Origin: Zanthoxylum bungeanum
Lineage: Eukaryota > Streptophyta > Magnoliopsida > Sapindales > Rutaceae
DNA length: 64,000 bases
Assembly (NCBI GenBank): GCA_019454045.1
Contig: SKCR01023736.1
Location: forward strand, 1-64,000
Reading direction: 5' to 3'
In this document: positions 1 to 12,957 of the stretch, piece after piece
Numbering within the stretch: the stretch's first letter is position 1
Layout of the letters: the number at the start of each line of letters is the position of its first letter
Position numbers and translations under genes: made by a program
Notes under the pieces: model-generated
The model's database searches: none
What the model was told of the DNA's origin: nothing
Seen by the model: the letters and a program-made list of their open reading frames with translations, nothing else

Positions 1-663
1 CGTCGCGACGAAAGTTCGGTATTTCGGAAATATCGAACCCGAACGCGTGAGTACGCGTGGGCCCACTTTCATTTGGGTTGTGTGGGGCCCACATGCACAT
101 GTCATTTTATGCATTATTTAATTGTTAATACATTGCATGGTGATAGTGTACAATACACTCAATGGTTTTGCATGGAGTTTGAGTGTTTGACACTCTAAGC
201 CATTGCATGATTTGTGTCATAAGTTTATTATTAATTTAATAAATATTATGGCATAAATATAAATTGATTTTTGTAACAAAAAATCATAACACTCTCTCCT
301 ATTCTCTCATGACCGAAACTGTGAGCTCTCACAGCCCTCTCCACTTTTCTGTTTTGTTTGCAAAAACTTGAAGAATTTGTGTTTGTTTGGAACATAAAAT
401 CACACACAAGGCTAGCACCATCAAGGGATCATACAAAGGTGTTATGGGAACTAATCTTAGAGCTTGGAAGGATCAAAATTTGCTTGGCTTCTCTTTTCTA
501 TTTGGCCGAAACCCTCACTGCACAAGGAGAAAATTTTTGTTTCATCAACGCATCCGCATTCCGATCTTTGTGATTATGATTCCGCCATACTTCAATATTG
601 TTCATTCATTTATATGTTTTGTTTGCTCTTTTGATCTTGGGACATGGATTAGAATTTCCAACA
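1..663 (+). repeat. K: 3' end of a copia-type LTR inserted in element A
   Basis: The stretch has no convincing coding frame. It ends with TTCCAACA at 656-663, and its last 40 bases resemble the end of element C's LTR near 26480-26512 (GATCTTGGGA followed shortly by TTCCAACA). A TGCTAGCAC-like word common to the copia LTRs in this window has a relative near 410. Immediately after 663 the sequence becomes the leader of element A, with no primer-binding site. This is therefore a 3' or solo LTR in plus orientation whose start lies outside the window. The expected target duplication is CCTCG (664-668). The family is inferred; only the right border is well supported. Confidence 0.6.
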
Positions 664-3486
664 CCTCGTTCTACATGCCCAATTGCAAACTTTGACTTTC
701 TCCTCTAGAATAGTCAATTAATTCTCCAAGAATTATAAATTGCAATTTTAATACTTCTTAAATCTAAAATTAGATTTATGACAAGTATATTAAATTAAGC
801 ACTAAAGTCATCATCACCATAAATCTTCCAAAGATTTATGCTCTACTTATTTTGCTTAATTTTGGGCTTAAGGTATAATAAGTTATTTTATCGAATAAAG
901 TAACCTATTATTTATTCCCATTTGAAAATAAATCATTTAAAATAATTAATCCAAGATTATATTTAAATATCCAACTTTTCAATTCTTTCTTGATTTCAAT
1001 AGTCCAACTATTTAATCAATTATTAGTGGTACTATATATTATAATGATTATAATAGTCCAACTATATAATCAAATATAATCCAAATAATTAACCTCAATT
1101 ACATTGATTACTATAATCAATTATAAAATCAACTGTAAACTGAAATTAATTAATTCAAATATATTGATTAATATAATCCAATTATATATAATCAACTATA
1201 ATACAGTCCAACTGTTTATTAAAAACAACAATAAATATTAGTCCAACTAATACTTTTAATATATATGACGAGTGATATTTGTTTGAGCGCGTATGGCGAG
1301 TAATTGAACGAATATTGCAAATTCAATTCTTGCCTCCCACTATTTTTCGTCAAGCCTCTAACCCTCTGTCGAGTACTCGGGAACCGTGTTTCCTAGTGGG
1401 CTAGGATCTCGTTAAATATCACACAATCTTGACTTTGCCAACAAATTGTATGATAATTAACAGGTAGATCTCTAAGATCAATTGGATCTAATCCAATTCT
1501 AGATCCAGTAGGTGGACATCCAAGTCCTAAACATATATCATATATATGCCTATATATCCAATATATACCCTAACCTATTTCCTCTGAATCACTAGGCCTT
1601 GGCTTGGCACAACAAACCTAGTGATCCCAGTCAAGCGTGGACCCATAACCATGGAAGCTTCGTAATCAATGTCGTTGGACAAGAAGTGGTCTTGACTTTG
1701 GCCAACAAACCACTACTTGGACAAGACACCAATATGGAACAAAGCCTCGTGATTCAAACACATCTTCGACGGACAAGGGCTTGACTTTGGCCAACAACCC
1801 ATGCAATCTAGGATCTTGAGTAAGAATCACTCAATGGAAGGAAAAAGACGCATGATATTTGATGAGGGCTTTTCGCGTGCAAATTGGCTACCAATTTCAT
1901 TATCTTTGTTAAGGTCTCATCATCATACACCCTAAACATGCATTCTAATACATAATAAAGCGAGTATGAAAATAAATAATAATGATATGCGGATGGATAC
2001 TTTACATTGATCCTAGATCAAATCTCTCCCTTTCTCACTCAAGCTAGCACTTGTACTACTTCTACCCGTTACACTACACTTCTAAAGAAACCTCATTTAC
2101 ATTGAGGGGAATAGGTGAGAAGAGAATACAAAGAGAATAGAGGTGATAAGGCTGGACACGCAGGTCCAATTTAATAAATCGAATTTATTATAACAATTTC
2201 CAAAATTGCTCCACCCGACTAATATCCATCTGATATACATTATTCATTCATCACAACCACGTATTCACACAAAAGCAAGCTATCAATCAATCTAATCAAA
2301 TTAATTAATCTGATAATTATGTGATCATCCAATGTTCAAACAACGATTTGATTTTGGTCGAGTCAAACTCGTTTTTGCGAATAAGTACTCAAAGTACGAA
2401 TTCATGAATTAAATTAAACTACATCATTAAATCCAATTTAACATGTATTTAATACTAATTCACTATTCAATTCTAAATTAAATACTACACTTTATTTAAT
2501 AAACCTTTTGACTTAAATTCCAAATTTAATCGCGTTGGGTCTCAAAGCCCGATTAACGTCCAACGTTAGTTTAATTCAAGTCCAATGGGCTTTTAATTAA
2601 TTTCTTTAAGGCGTGGGCTTCGGCAACCAAAGCCCAATCAAGGAGTAACCGCATAAGCCCAGAAATCAATTTAGGCCCATTAGTCCCAATTAAACTTTAA
2701 AGGTTCATTTGTCGCATTTGGGCTTTATGGTTAAGGTTTTGGGCCCAATTGGATCCAATCCATTTGGCCTAAACCCATCTTGATAAAATCAAGCCCAATA
2801 AGCCCAATTACAACTTAATAAGCCCAAATCCAATTTAAAGGCCTAATTCATTAAATTACACAAATCCAATTTCGCAATTTAATTACCTAAAGTGCATTAT
2901 ATGATTAATCACCCAAATCAATATTTCTAAAACACCAAATTAGTCCAATTAATCATTTTCATTATCATCATCACATGTCCAACACATAAATGAAAAAATC
3001 AAACCCATTTTACATGCTACTTAGTCTCGGCCAAGGGAGTGATTTTGTGTCTGATTTGGTTTCAATCCAATCAAACCCACAATCGACATTAAATCAACAT
3101 CCTAAATGATTTCCAATACATCCAATGTCCTAAAATAAAAAATCCAAGACTTTATAGGGCAATGTAGATTCGGCCAAGGTGATAATTTTTGGGGATTTTA
3201 TGTTCAATTCAAAATCCAATCCAATTAGTTTCAAATTAACATTATCCTTAATGATTCCAACTCATCAAATTAATCAAAATCAAAAATTCCAAGAATCCAA
3301 AATCCATCCACATTCGGCCAACATCAATATTTTGGGGAAAATTCTTCCAAATCAATTTTCATGAAATTGATCCAATCAAACTTCAATTCAACATCATTTA
3401 AACATGCTCAATCAAACAATTTAAATAAATCATGCTCAAATCATTTTACCCAATTTTAAGCCCTACATTTTCATGCTTGACCTATA
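664..3486 (-). other. A: noncoding 5' leader
   Basis: This AT-rich stretch has no credible protein. On the element's sense strand it contains the hairpin words shared with B: a perfect 10-bp stem at about 818-840 (CATAAATCTT / AAGATTTATG with centre CCA on the plus strand), and shorter ones with arms AATAGT/ACTATT, ACAGT/ACTGT and TTAGT/ACTAA between 1000 and 1260. The module TTGACTTTGGCCAAC occurs near 1693 and 1771, with a shortened copy near 1431. A cluster of AGCCCA/TGGGCT words lies at 2540-2840. Confidence 0.7.
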
Positions 3487-3498
3487 GCTCTGATACCA
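3487..3498 (-). other. A: primer-binding site, initiator-Met type
   Basis: On the minus strand this reads TGGTATCAGAGC, one base inside the LTR edge. It is the usual copia primer site complementary to the 3' end of plant initiator tRNA-Met. It fixes both the orientation of A and the inner LTR border. Confidence 0.9.
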
Positions 3499-3499
3499 T

Positions 3500-5578
3500 T
3501 GTTAGTTTTATATCTAGGTCCCAAGATCAAACAAGCAATGAAATACATGTGTGAATACATCAAAGGAGGTACGGAATACTCACATCGATCGGTTGAGACG
3601 AATCGGCAACAAACGAAATTGATTTTTCCCTTGCAAAACGCAACTGCAGTGCAGTCCGTCATCCCACTTGACAGTTTCAGTTTTGAGTCAAGTTTTGACT
3701 TCGAATCTTCGTCAAATGGTTCCCGACTCATGGGTGAACCTCCCTACCACCTTCGCAAGTCTCTCTCGAGTGCTAGCTCTTCTTGATTTTGCCACAAAAT
3801 CAAGCACATTGCTTCCCAACTCACGCCCAAAATGAAGAAAACCAGTGAGCATATTACTGCCCATTTGGGCGTGAATAATGAAAGAGAAAGAGAGGAGGGA
3901 AAGTGTGTATTAGGTTTGTAAAGCATTTCCAAAATGCCTTATTATTTTTCATAAAATATATAAACATTTACCAAACAATTAATTAAAATCAATTGGTAAA
4001 TACTTTCCACCAACTTACACTATTTCACAAAACACATCACTATTCATTTTCACTTTATTAAAGTGGCATGTCTTTCATCAATCAATCACATCAATCAATC
4101 ACATCACTCAAAGTGACGTTTGATTTGACGCTTGATGTGACGAATGATTTGACGCTTGATGTGACTTGCATTGCCGCACTCGAATTCGAAATGCGGATGC
4201 GCTCGCAATCACACTCGGTCTCGGGTTCGCTAATTCCTAATTAGCGAATTTACCGTTGCGTCGTAATTAAATGATTACGCCTAGCGATTTCACTATTCAC
4301 GTCGCCAACGAATTAATTCTAAATTAATTCGTTCGCCCGAATTAAAATCTAATTTTAATTCCGCGTCGAAATCTAATTTCGTTTAATTTATCGAATATAT
4401 TAATTTACCGATTAATTCTAAATTAATCATTCTCTCTCTTAGACGATATTTTATCCCAGATAAAATATCTCCGTAATTAATCCTAGATTAATTTTCTCTC
4501 TCTTATCAAATTAATCCCAGATTAATAAATGTGCGAGTCATGCGTCATCGGTGGATCACTGGGAAGCGACCCATGAGATCCCCGGATAAGTTGGCAGTAA
4601 ATACGGTCGTCGGAGTATCCGAATCACGTATGTACCAAGTACTACGTTCTACCGATTTACGAGACAAGATCGGCTTCTAGCAAAGTACGAAGTCTACCCA
4701 ATTCTCCGGTCATATTCATCTAAGAATATTTAAGATCTATATCAAGCGTAGTATACCAAGTATTTATATCGGCCCAGTATCGGATAGTCACGTGCTAGGG
4801 CTGCGGCTGGATAAGTGTCTGCCCCGTCCGAAGCACATGTCGGATGTCTGGTAACTAGTCTCTATAATCGGATATACATGACCTTGTCATAATATCCCGA
4901 TGGTCGACCAGCACTTAAGAGCACTAATACCGTATCCTGCGTGACATCATCTCCACTATGACTGGAGTGATACTTCCGTCTTGACATCACACCCAATACT
5001 CTACGATTCTCAATATACCCAGCATTGGCGTACACAGAACCGGTTAGAGTCCTAGACGACCTCAACTAAAGTATATTGATTATCGTAAGCATTAGCGGTG
5101 TAAGTCTCACGTTAAGACCATACACACCTACCCTGATGTCGGACTCCCATAGACACATATTCATAATACCAATGGGATTCCGAGAGGTCTATCCAGAGCG
5201 AAGCTATTTCCCGTACCATCGGTGAAACACAACCTCCTATCGCACTTGCATGAGTATCCAATACCCCAAATATATGAGAACTATGCTGTTGTGCCCTCAC
5301 ACACGCGCACAAGTGCAATACTAGCCTATTCCGCATTATCGATGTCCAGTCTCGATAATACTACGACTAGGGATATTTAATGATTAATACTTCGCGGACT
5401 GATACTGTCTCATATCATCTCAATCCAAGAACTAATCATATGGACCTCTCTTCATTTATATATCTAAGGTGATCTAATCACAAATGATGAGAGTGCAATT
5501 TCCTTGTCACATAGTTAATTTGTACAACAACACTATGATCTGTACAAATAGTGACGCTATGGGTCATATTATCCAACA
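3500..5578 (-). repeat. A: 5' LTR (about 2.08 kb)
   Basis: On the plus strand the LTR runs from TGTTAG at 3500 to CCAACA at 5578, with the TG...CA ends of an LTR. It holds the LTR landmarks shared by all copia copies here: ATGACCCATAGCGTCACT (minus strand, next to the outer end), the palindrome array at about 4226-4527, and the AGTGCTAGC word near 3770. Its outer end, GGATAATATG, matches B and L and separates this subfamily from C/S and from G. Confidence 0.88.
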
Positions 5579-6130
5579 AAAGGTCCCCTATTTGGAGGTT
5601 TAAAACCCTTTACCACGATGCTTTGCCGCGCCGATTGATGTGTGTTCGGTTGAATGTAAGATAGGTTCAATCGGGCATACTAAGTTTGATATTATTGTCT
5701 TTATTCTTTGTATGCATGATGCGATCGAGCGCATAGGCTTAGTAAGTCAAATTAAAGGTCCCCTATTTGGAGGGGTTAAAACCCTTTACCATGATGCTTT
5801 GCCGCGCCGGTTGATGTGTGTTCGGTTGAATGTAAGATATGTTCAATCAGACATACTAAGTTTGATATAATTGTCTTTATTCTTTGTATGCATGATGCGA
5901 TCGAGCGCATGGGCTTAGTAAGTCGGATTAAAGGTCCCCTATTTGGAGGGGTTGAAATCATTTACCACGATGCTTTGCCGCGCCAGTTGATGTATATTCG
6001 GTTGAATGTAAGATGTGTTCAATCGGGTATACGAAGTTTCATATAGTTATCTTTGTCTTTGTATGCATTGTAATGAAAACCGCATGGGCTTATTGTGTTG
6101 GACTAAAAATGTTCTCCATTTGGGGGAAGA
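5579..6130 (+). repeat. 176-bp tandem repeat in J LTR
   Basis: The word AAAGGTCCCCTATTTGG recurs at about 5579, 5753 and 5929, and a decayed fourth copy starts near 6105, giving a period close to 176 bp. The same unit in the opposite direction forms arrays in the F LTR at about 47640-48215 and 58920-59480. Confidence 0.85.
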
Positions 6131-7494
6131 AAAGCCTAAAAGGCTACCTTTACCACGATATTTGCCGCGTCTTTTATATATTGATTGCATCATATACCCC
6201 TGTCTTGGCTCGATCTATTACCTTTGGTACACCCATATTATTAGCCCTTGCATCTTCATTTGTTCACACACAAACCAGAACCCTCATTCACGTTAAGACC
6301 TAAGCCTATTCACGCTAATCACACCTTCACCCACTTAACGCCACCTATTACCCTCACGTAGCCTTGCCCCCTCTTCTCGCCACGAACCTGCTCGCCCACG
6401 TCCCCATAAACCTGCCACTTTGCCCTTTTACCGCAACAATCCTCACCAGCCTCACGTAATTGCCCCTTTGCCACAACTACCCACAAGCCATTTGCTCCAC
6501 TCACAAGACCATGCCTTAACGCCACCTATTAGCCTCAGCCCGCGCGTAAAGCCAACTATACCATTCACGCATGTATTATGAAATCCCATATAGTCATCTT
6601 TATCTTTGTACACATCGTAATGAAAAGCACATTTATTCCATTGGTTGCATCATTTACCTTAGTCTTGGCTTAACGTATTATAATTCATATATCCATGTTA
6701 TGATAGCATTTGAGTATCATTTCTTGTGGTATATCGGATGGAAACCCAGACATAAATTCCGTAGCCGATTTTGAATGGACGGTAGTGCGGTCTGTACTTG
6801 GGATACAATTCCACGTACCACTTGGAAAAGTGCTCACATGTGTGTTTGTGTCCATATTACTTATCTTCTTTTGCATCACGTCATAACATGCTTACTTTAA
6901 TGCCTAATTGCATCCTTAAGTGTCTTTTTGCATTATGTATTTGGTTGACTTTTTTATTTACGCATGGACATGTAATGGCTATTTGTTTATGATTCCGCAC
7001 GTATAAGTATGATATGTCTATGAAATCACATGTTCACCATGATTTGATCCGCTTTTATGTGTGCTTGCGTGGTTAGTGTGTGTTTGTGTTTCCATGAATA
7101 CAATATGCCAATGAAGTTGTATGTTCGTTGCTACTTTGACTTGCTTTCAAGCATGCAATCTTAGATGTAAGATATATGCAAATTTAGGTGTAAGTTTTAT
7201 TTTTGCGCATATGAACTTAGAAGCATGATACTCTTGGAAATAAGTGTTACTTAAGCTTGATTAAATTATTACACAAATCCTTTCATTACAAGTGACATAA
7301 GTAAGGGACCATTCCGAACCCAACATTTTGAGGTCTTCCCTTGCGAGGGGTGAGTGCGGCCTTAAATCTTTGTCCCAATTCACATCGGGTGGCGACTCCA
7401 TTATTCTCCGGATTAGTCCCCCGTGACTACTCCGTACTCCCAACTAGGCCGCGAGCCTAGAACAGCATGCGTCGTCCAGTTTCTGTGTCCCACA
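5579..7494 (+). repeat. J: Tat-type gypsy LTR, plus orientation, truncated by A
   Basis: The segment is the reverse complement of large parts of the F LTR. It has the 176-bp tandem repeats, a GGAATTGTATCCCAAGT-like block near 6800, and the end sequence CTGTGTCCCACA at 7483-7494. After 7494 there is no Tat primer site; instead the copia leader of C resumes. J is therefore a solo or 3' LTR inserted into C. Target duplication CATAT (7495-7499) is predicted; its partner lies left of the window. The 6300-7480 part shows no other gene. Confidence 0.8.
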
Positions 7495-8693
7495 CATATT
7501 CCCCTCAATGTAAATGAGGTTCCTTTAGAAGTGTAGTGTAACGGGTAGAAGCAAATACTTGTGCTAGCGGGAGAGAGGAAATTGAGAGATTTGATCTAGG
7601 ATCAATGTGTAAAGTATCCATCCGCATATCATTATTATTTTATTATACGCGCTTTATTATGTATTTAGAATGCATGTTTAAGGGTGTATGATGATGAGAC
7701 CTTAACAAAGATAATAAATTGGTTGCCAATTTGCACGCGAAAAATCCTCACAAAATATTAAGTGTTTTTCCTTCCATTAAGTGATTCTTACTCAAGATCT
7801 AAGACTGGCATTGGTTTGTTGGCCAAAGTCAAGACCCTTGTCCGTCGAAGATGTGTTTGAATCATTAAGGCTTTGTTCCATATTGGTGTCTTGTCCAAGT
7901 TGTGGTTTGTTGGCCAAAGTAAAGACCACTTCTTGTCCATCGACATTGATTACGAAGCTTTCCAATGTCAATGGGTTCCGCTTAACTGGGATCACTAAGT
8001 TTGTTGTGCCAAAGCTAAGGCTTAGTTGATTCAGAGGAAAAAGGTTAGGTAATATATTGGATATATTGGCATATATAAGATATATGTTTAGGACTTGGAT
8101 GTCCCCCTACTGGATCTAGGAATTTGATTGGATCCAATTGATCTTAGAGATCTACCTAGTTAATTATCATACAATTTGTTGGCCAAAGTCAAGATTGTGT
8201 GACATTTAACGGGATCCTAGCCCACTAGGAAACACGGTTTCCCAAGTACTCAACAGAGGGTTAGAGGCTCGCCGAAAAATAGTGGGAGGCAAGAATTGAA
8301 TTTGCAATATTCGTTTAATAACTTGCCATACGCGCTCATTCATAAATATCATTCGTCAATTAAATGTTAGTTGGACTAATATTTAAATTGTTGTTTTAAT
8401 AAAACAGTTGGACTGTATTCAAACTATTCATTTATAGTTGATTTTATAATTGGATTATAATAATCATTATAATAAATAGTACCTAAATCGTTGATTAAAT
8501 AGTTGGACTATTAGAATCACGATATAATTGAAAGATTGACATTTAAAACATAATCTTAGGGAAAATGTATTTAAATGATTTTTTTTTCAAATTGGGAATA
8601 ATTTCAGGATAGTCCTGAAAACTAAGAAGTTACTTTATTTGATAAAATAACATATTAGGCCTAAGCCCGGAGCTAAGCAAATAGTAGAGCATA
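7495..8693 (+). mobile_element. C: leader segment of a copia element, plus strand (part 1)
   Basis: The sequence is collinear with the leader of B (about 15645-16930): the run starting CCCCTC...AATGAGGTT, the TTGGCCAAAGTCAAG modules (7818, 8178, plus one with a change at 7909), the GTTTCCCAAGTACTC block near 8240, and the TTAGT/ACTAA hairpins. It breaks off at 8693 where solo LTR S is inserted and resumes at 10792. The first 1.6 kb of leader, the primer site and the 5' LTR of C must lie left of the window, beyond J. Confidence 0.8.
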
Positions 8694-10791
8694 TGTAGAG
8701 TTCTAATATAGGTCCCAAGAATCATGAAATCAAGCACAAAATTCGCATGAATACACAAAGGAGTAAGGCGGAATACATAACTCACATTGAATGGTTTGAG
8801 ATGCGAAGAACAAGCTGCATTTTTGCCTCCCTCTAAGCTCACGGCAACAGCTCTCCAAGGCAGTGGGCTGCTCGGTTTTGACTGGTTTGGTTCCTCCATG
8901 ATTCGGCCATTTATGAACACCATGGAAGCTCAAAGCTTCAAGGTTCAAAAGGAATTCCAAGCTCATAAATTCGTTTCCCTATCACCATAATATAACCCAA
9001 GTTGTGTGCTAGCACCACATCTTCTTCCTTGCTTCTCATTGATTCGGTCACAACCAGAAATTTTGGAGAAGAAACGGTTCCAAACCGTGAAGAAGAAGGA
9101 GGGAAAAGAGAGGGAGAGGAGATGCGTAAAAGGGAGAGAGTGTAGAGAGAGAAAGAAAAAAAAATGTAATTAGTTTTTATAATTTCTAAAATTAATAAAA
9201 ACCATTTACCAATTCTTTTTACTTTCCATTAAATGCTAAAGTCAAAAAAGTAAAAGCAAAAGTTGCTTTTTCAACTTCTACATCAATCACTCAAATCAAG
9301 TGACAACATGTCACATCACTCAAAGTGACATTTGATTTGACGCTTGATGTGACTTGCGATTTGACGCACGATTTGACTTGCGTGCCGCACTCGAATTCGA
9401 AATGCAAATGCGCTCGCAAATAATCCCGGGCTCGGGTTCGCTAATTCCAAATTAACGAATTTTCCGTTGCGTCGTAATTAAATGATTACGCCCAGCGAAA
9501 TCACTATTCACGTCGCTAACGAATTAACTCTAAATTAATTTGTTCGCCCGAATTAAAATCTAATTTTAATTCCGCGTCGAAATCCAATTTCTAATAATAT
9601 ATCAAATATATTATTTATCGATTAATTCAAAATTAATCATTCTCTCTCTTTAATTAATATTTTATCCCAGATAAAATATCTCCGTGATTAATCCCAGATT
9701 AATTTTCTCTCTCTTCTAATTAATCCCAAATTAATTAAGTGCGAGTTATACGTCATCGGTGAATCTTCGGGAAGCGACCCATGAGATCTCTGGATATGTT
9801 GGCAGTAAATACGGCCGTCGGACTATCCGAACACGTAAGTACCTCGTACTACGTTTATACCGATTTACAAGACAAGGTTGGCTATTAGCAAAGCGCCATG
9901 CCTACCCAATTCTCCAGAAATATTCTTACAGGAATATATAGATCTGTATCAAGCGTAGTATACCGTAGTATTGCGTATATCAGCCTAGTATCGGATAGTC
10001 ACGTGCTAGGGCTGGGGTTGGATAAGTGTCTGCCCCGTCCGAAGCACATGTCGGATGTCTGGTAACTAGTCTCTATAATCGGATATACATGACCTTGTCA
10101 TAATATCCCGATGGCCGGCCAGCACTTAAGAGCACTAATACCGTATCCTGCATGACATCATCTCCACTATGACTGAAGTGATACTTCCGTCTCGACATCA
10201 CACCCAATACACTACGACTCTCTGATAAACCCAGAAGTGGTGTACACAGAACCGGTTAAAGCCCTGTACCACCAAGACCAAAGTCTATCGATTATCGTAA
10301 GTATTAGGGATGCAAGTCTCAGGTTAAGACTATACACACCTACCTTGATTTCGGCATCCCATAGACACATAGTCATAATACCAATGGGATTCCGATGGGT
10401 CTATCCAGAGCGAAGCTGTTTCCCGTACCATCGGTGAAACACGACCTCCTATCGCACTTGCATAAGTATCCGATACTTATATATATGAGAACTATGCCGT
10501 TGTGCCCTCACAACGCACACAAGTGCAATACTAGCCTATTCCGCATTATCGATGTCCAGTCTCGATAATACTCCGGCTAGGGATATTTAATGATTAAACC
10601 TTCGGGGACTGATACTGTCTCATATCATTCTCAGTCCAGGAACTAATCATAGGGACCTCTCTTCATTTATATATCTAAGGTGATCTAATCACAAATGATG
10701 AGAGTACAATCTCCTTTGTCACATAGTTAATTTGTACAACAACACCGTGATCTGTACAAATAGTGACGCTATGGGTCATAATTGTCCAACA
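8694..10791 (-). repeat. S: solo copia LTR, minus orientation, in C leader
   Basis: It runs from TGTAGAG (8694) to TGTCCAACA (10791) and has TG...CA ends on the plus strand. The C leader continues on both sides: GAGCATA before and TCATAATCTTTGG after, matching the uninterrupted B sequence around 16930. The flanking GCATA / TCATA looks like a 5-bp target duplication with one mutation. No internal region is present, so this is a solo LTR left by LTR-LTR recombination. The palindrome array is at about 9436-9736. Confidence 0.85.
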
Positions 10792-11905
10792 TCATAATCT
10801 TTGGAAGATTTATGTGATGATAACTTTAGTGCTTAATCCATTAAACTTGTCAAATAGACTCCTTAATTTCTTTATCAGAACTAAGGATCAGATCCTTAAA
10901 GTATGATAATGAAATTGAAGGATCTTTATAAATCTATATTTAGATTTTAGAAGTAATAAATTGCAATAATAAACTCTTTGAGAGTTAATGACTATTCTCA
11001 AGGAGACAAAGTCAAAGTTTGCAATATGACAAGAAGCGCAAGGCGCACCTTACTACAACATTCCAGAAGGCCAAGGCTAGGCTGAACGCTTCTGAGATGT
11101 GAAAATGGCAAAGGCAAAATCATTATAATCTTCTAGGAAGATAAAGGACATATCCCAAAATGTCTGCCTAAAATGTGGCAAACGGGATCGCGGAAGCGTA
11201 ACTGCCGTTTGGACAAAGCAGACATGGAGGAAGACGAGCAAGGCTTTGACTTCAAACATGTTTGTTATAAATATGTTCACTACTAGTATTAAAATTGGAT
11301 TTTAAATACTTAGTGTGATACATAAATATGCATTGATGTGCAGAATCTGCTTATTAGCAGGATACTGACTTCAATTGAGATAAATCTGCGATTTACAAAC
11401 GGGACGAAAGTTGCTGTTTTAACCGTAGATACCTAAGTTTAGGAACTACCCTTCGGGTATGTACTTAATTAGGAAACTGTTATAATGTAACTAGTTTGAC
11501 TAGAAACATTATCTCTATATCAGTGTTTAATCCGTTATGGATAAACCTTTATATTCTAGTGTTTTATTATATAAAGATGATATTGAGATAAACACATTAG
11601 ATGTGGATAACATAATTTATATTTTGAATATAAATAAATCTCAAACATATTACATGACAAACAAATAGCTCAAACTGATTTGATCAGATGAAACATATTG
11701 TGGCATTGTTGTCTAGGACATAATTAACAAGACTCGTATATCCACACTTTTGAAGAGTGGATACTAGAACAAATTTGATTCCATTCAAATAAAGTCTACG
11801 AATCTAGTTTATGGGAAAAGTGCCTATAACACTATTTACTTAGTAAAAGTGCAAATGCCATCGATCTGTTAGCCCTAGTTCATAGTGAAGCAAGTGGGCC
11901 CATAT
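10792..11905 (+). pseudogene. C: end of leader, gag remnant, protease and start of integrase (part 2)
   Basis: Decayed copia gag-pol. A remnant of the nucleocapsid CCHC knuckle lies at about 11160-11210 (CLKCGK readable, then a frameshift). It is followed by the segment equivalent to MFVIEINMTTSSFKNWIF of G (about 11255-11305), protease remnants (GEINLR-like at about 11375-11440), and the zinc-binding pre-integrase region (about 11715-11800). It stops at 11905, inside the integrase core, where B was inserted, and resumes at 22243. The capsid-coding part of gag is absent: leader sequence passes almost directly into the basic region before the knuckle. Many stops and frameshifts; not functional. 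Confidence 0.75.
11901..11905. repeat. B: left target-site duplication CATAT
   Basis: CATAT precedes the 5' LTR of B and is repeated right after its 3' LTR (22243-22247). Joining the flanks there restores a continuous integrase remnant of C. Confidence 0.85.
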
Positions 11906-12957
11906 TGTTGGATAATATGACCCATAGCGTCACTATTTGTACAGATCACGGTGTTGTTGTGCAAATTAACTATGTGACAAGGAAATTGCACTCTCATCAT
12001 TTGTGATTAGATCACCATAGATATATAAATGAAGAGAGGTCCATATGATTAGTTCCTGGATTGAGATGATACGAGACAGTATCAGTCCACGAAGGATTAA
12101 TCATTAAATATCCCTAGCCGGAGTATTATCGAGACTGGACATCGATAATGCGCAATAGGATAGTATTGCACTTGTGTGCGTTGTGAGGGCACAACGGCAT
12201 AGTTCTCATATATATAAGTATTGGATACTTATGCAAGTGCGATAGGAGGTCGTGTTTCATCGATGGTACGGGAAACAGCTTCGCTCTGGATAGACCCATC
12301 GGAATCCCATTGGTATTATGACTATGTGTCTATGGGAGGCCGAAATCAAGGTAGGTGTGTATAGTCTTAACCTGAGACTTACATCGCTAATACTTACGAT
12401 AATTGATAGACTTTGGTCTTGGGGGTACAGGGCTTTAACCGGTTCTGCGTACTCCACTTCTTGGTTTATCAGAGAGTCGTAGTGTATTGGGTGTGATGTC
12501 AAGACGGAAGTATCACTTCAGTCATATTGGAGATGATGTCACGCAGGATATGGTATTAGTGCTCTTAAGTGTTACGCAACCAATCAGGATATTGTGACCA
12601 GGTCATGAATATCTGATTATAGAGACTAGTTACCAGACATCCGACATGTGCTTCGGACGGGGTAGACAATTATCCAGCCCCAGCCCTAGCACGTGACTAT
12701 CCGATACTGGGCCGATATACACAATACTACGGTATACTACGCTTGATACAGATCTATATATTCCTGTAAGAATATTTCTGGAGAATTGGGTAGGCATGGC
12801 GCTTTGCTAGAAGCCAACCTTGTCTTGTAAATCGGTATAAACGTAGTACGAGGTACTTACGTGTTCGGATTATCCGACGACCGTATTTACTGCCAACATA
12901 TCCGGAGATCTCATGGGTCGCTTCCTGAAGATTCACCGATGATGTATACTCGCACTT

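Larger units (their letters stand above)
664..5578 (-). mobile_element. A: partial Ty1/copia retrotransposon, minus strand
   Basis: What remains is the 5' LTR (3500-5578), the primer-binding site and about 2.8 kb of leader. The rest is cut off by K and the window edge. The leader is collinear on the opposite strand with B (14063-17110). It reaches the same degenerate junction near 664-690 where B and C have lost the start of gag, so A belongs to the same gag-deleted subfamily. The LTR ends in CCAACA at 5578, and the next bases (AAAGG, 5579-5583) lie inside a 176-bp repeat unit of J. A was therefore inserted into J. Confidence 0.8.

Noticed and set aside
3471..3932. Small host gene around 3471-3932 (several 60-95 residue frames)
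   Set aside because: The interval spans the primer site and the U5 end of the A LTR; frames on both strands overlap and are not conserved in other LTR copies.
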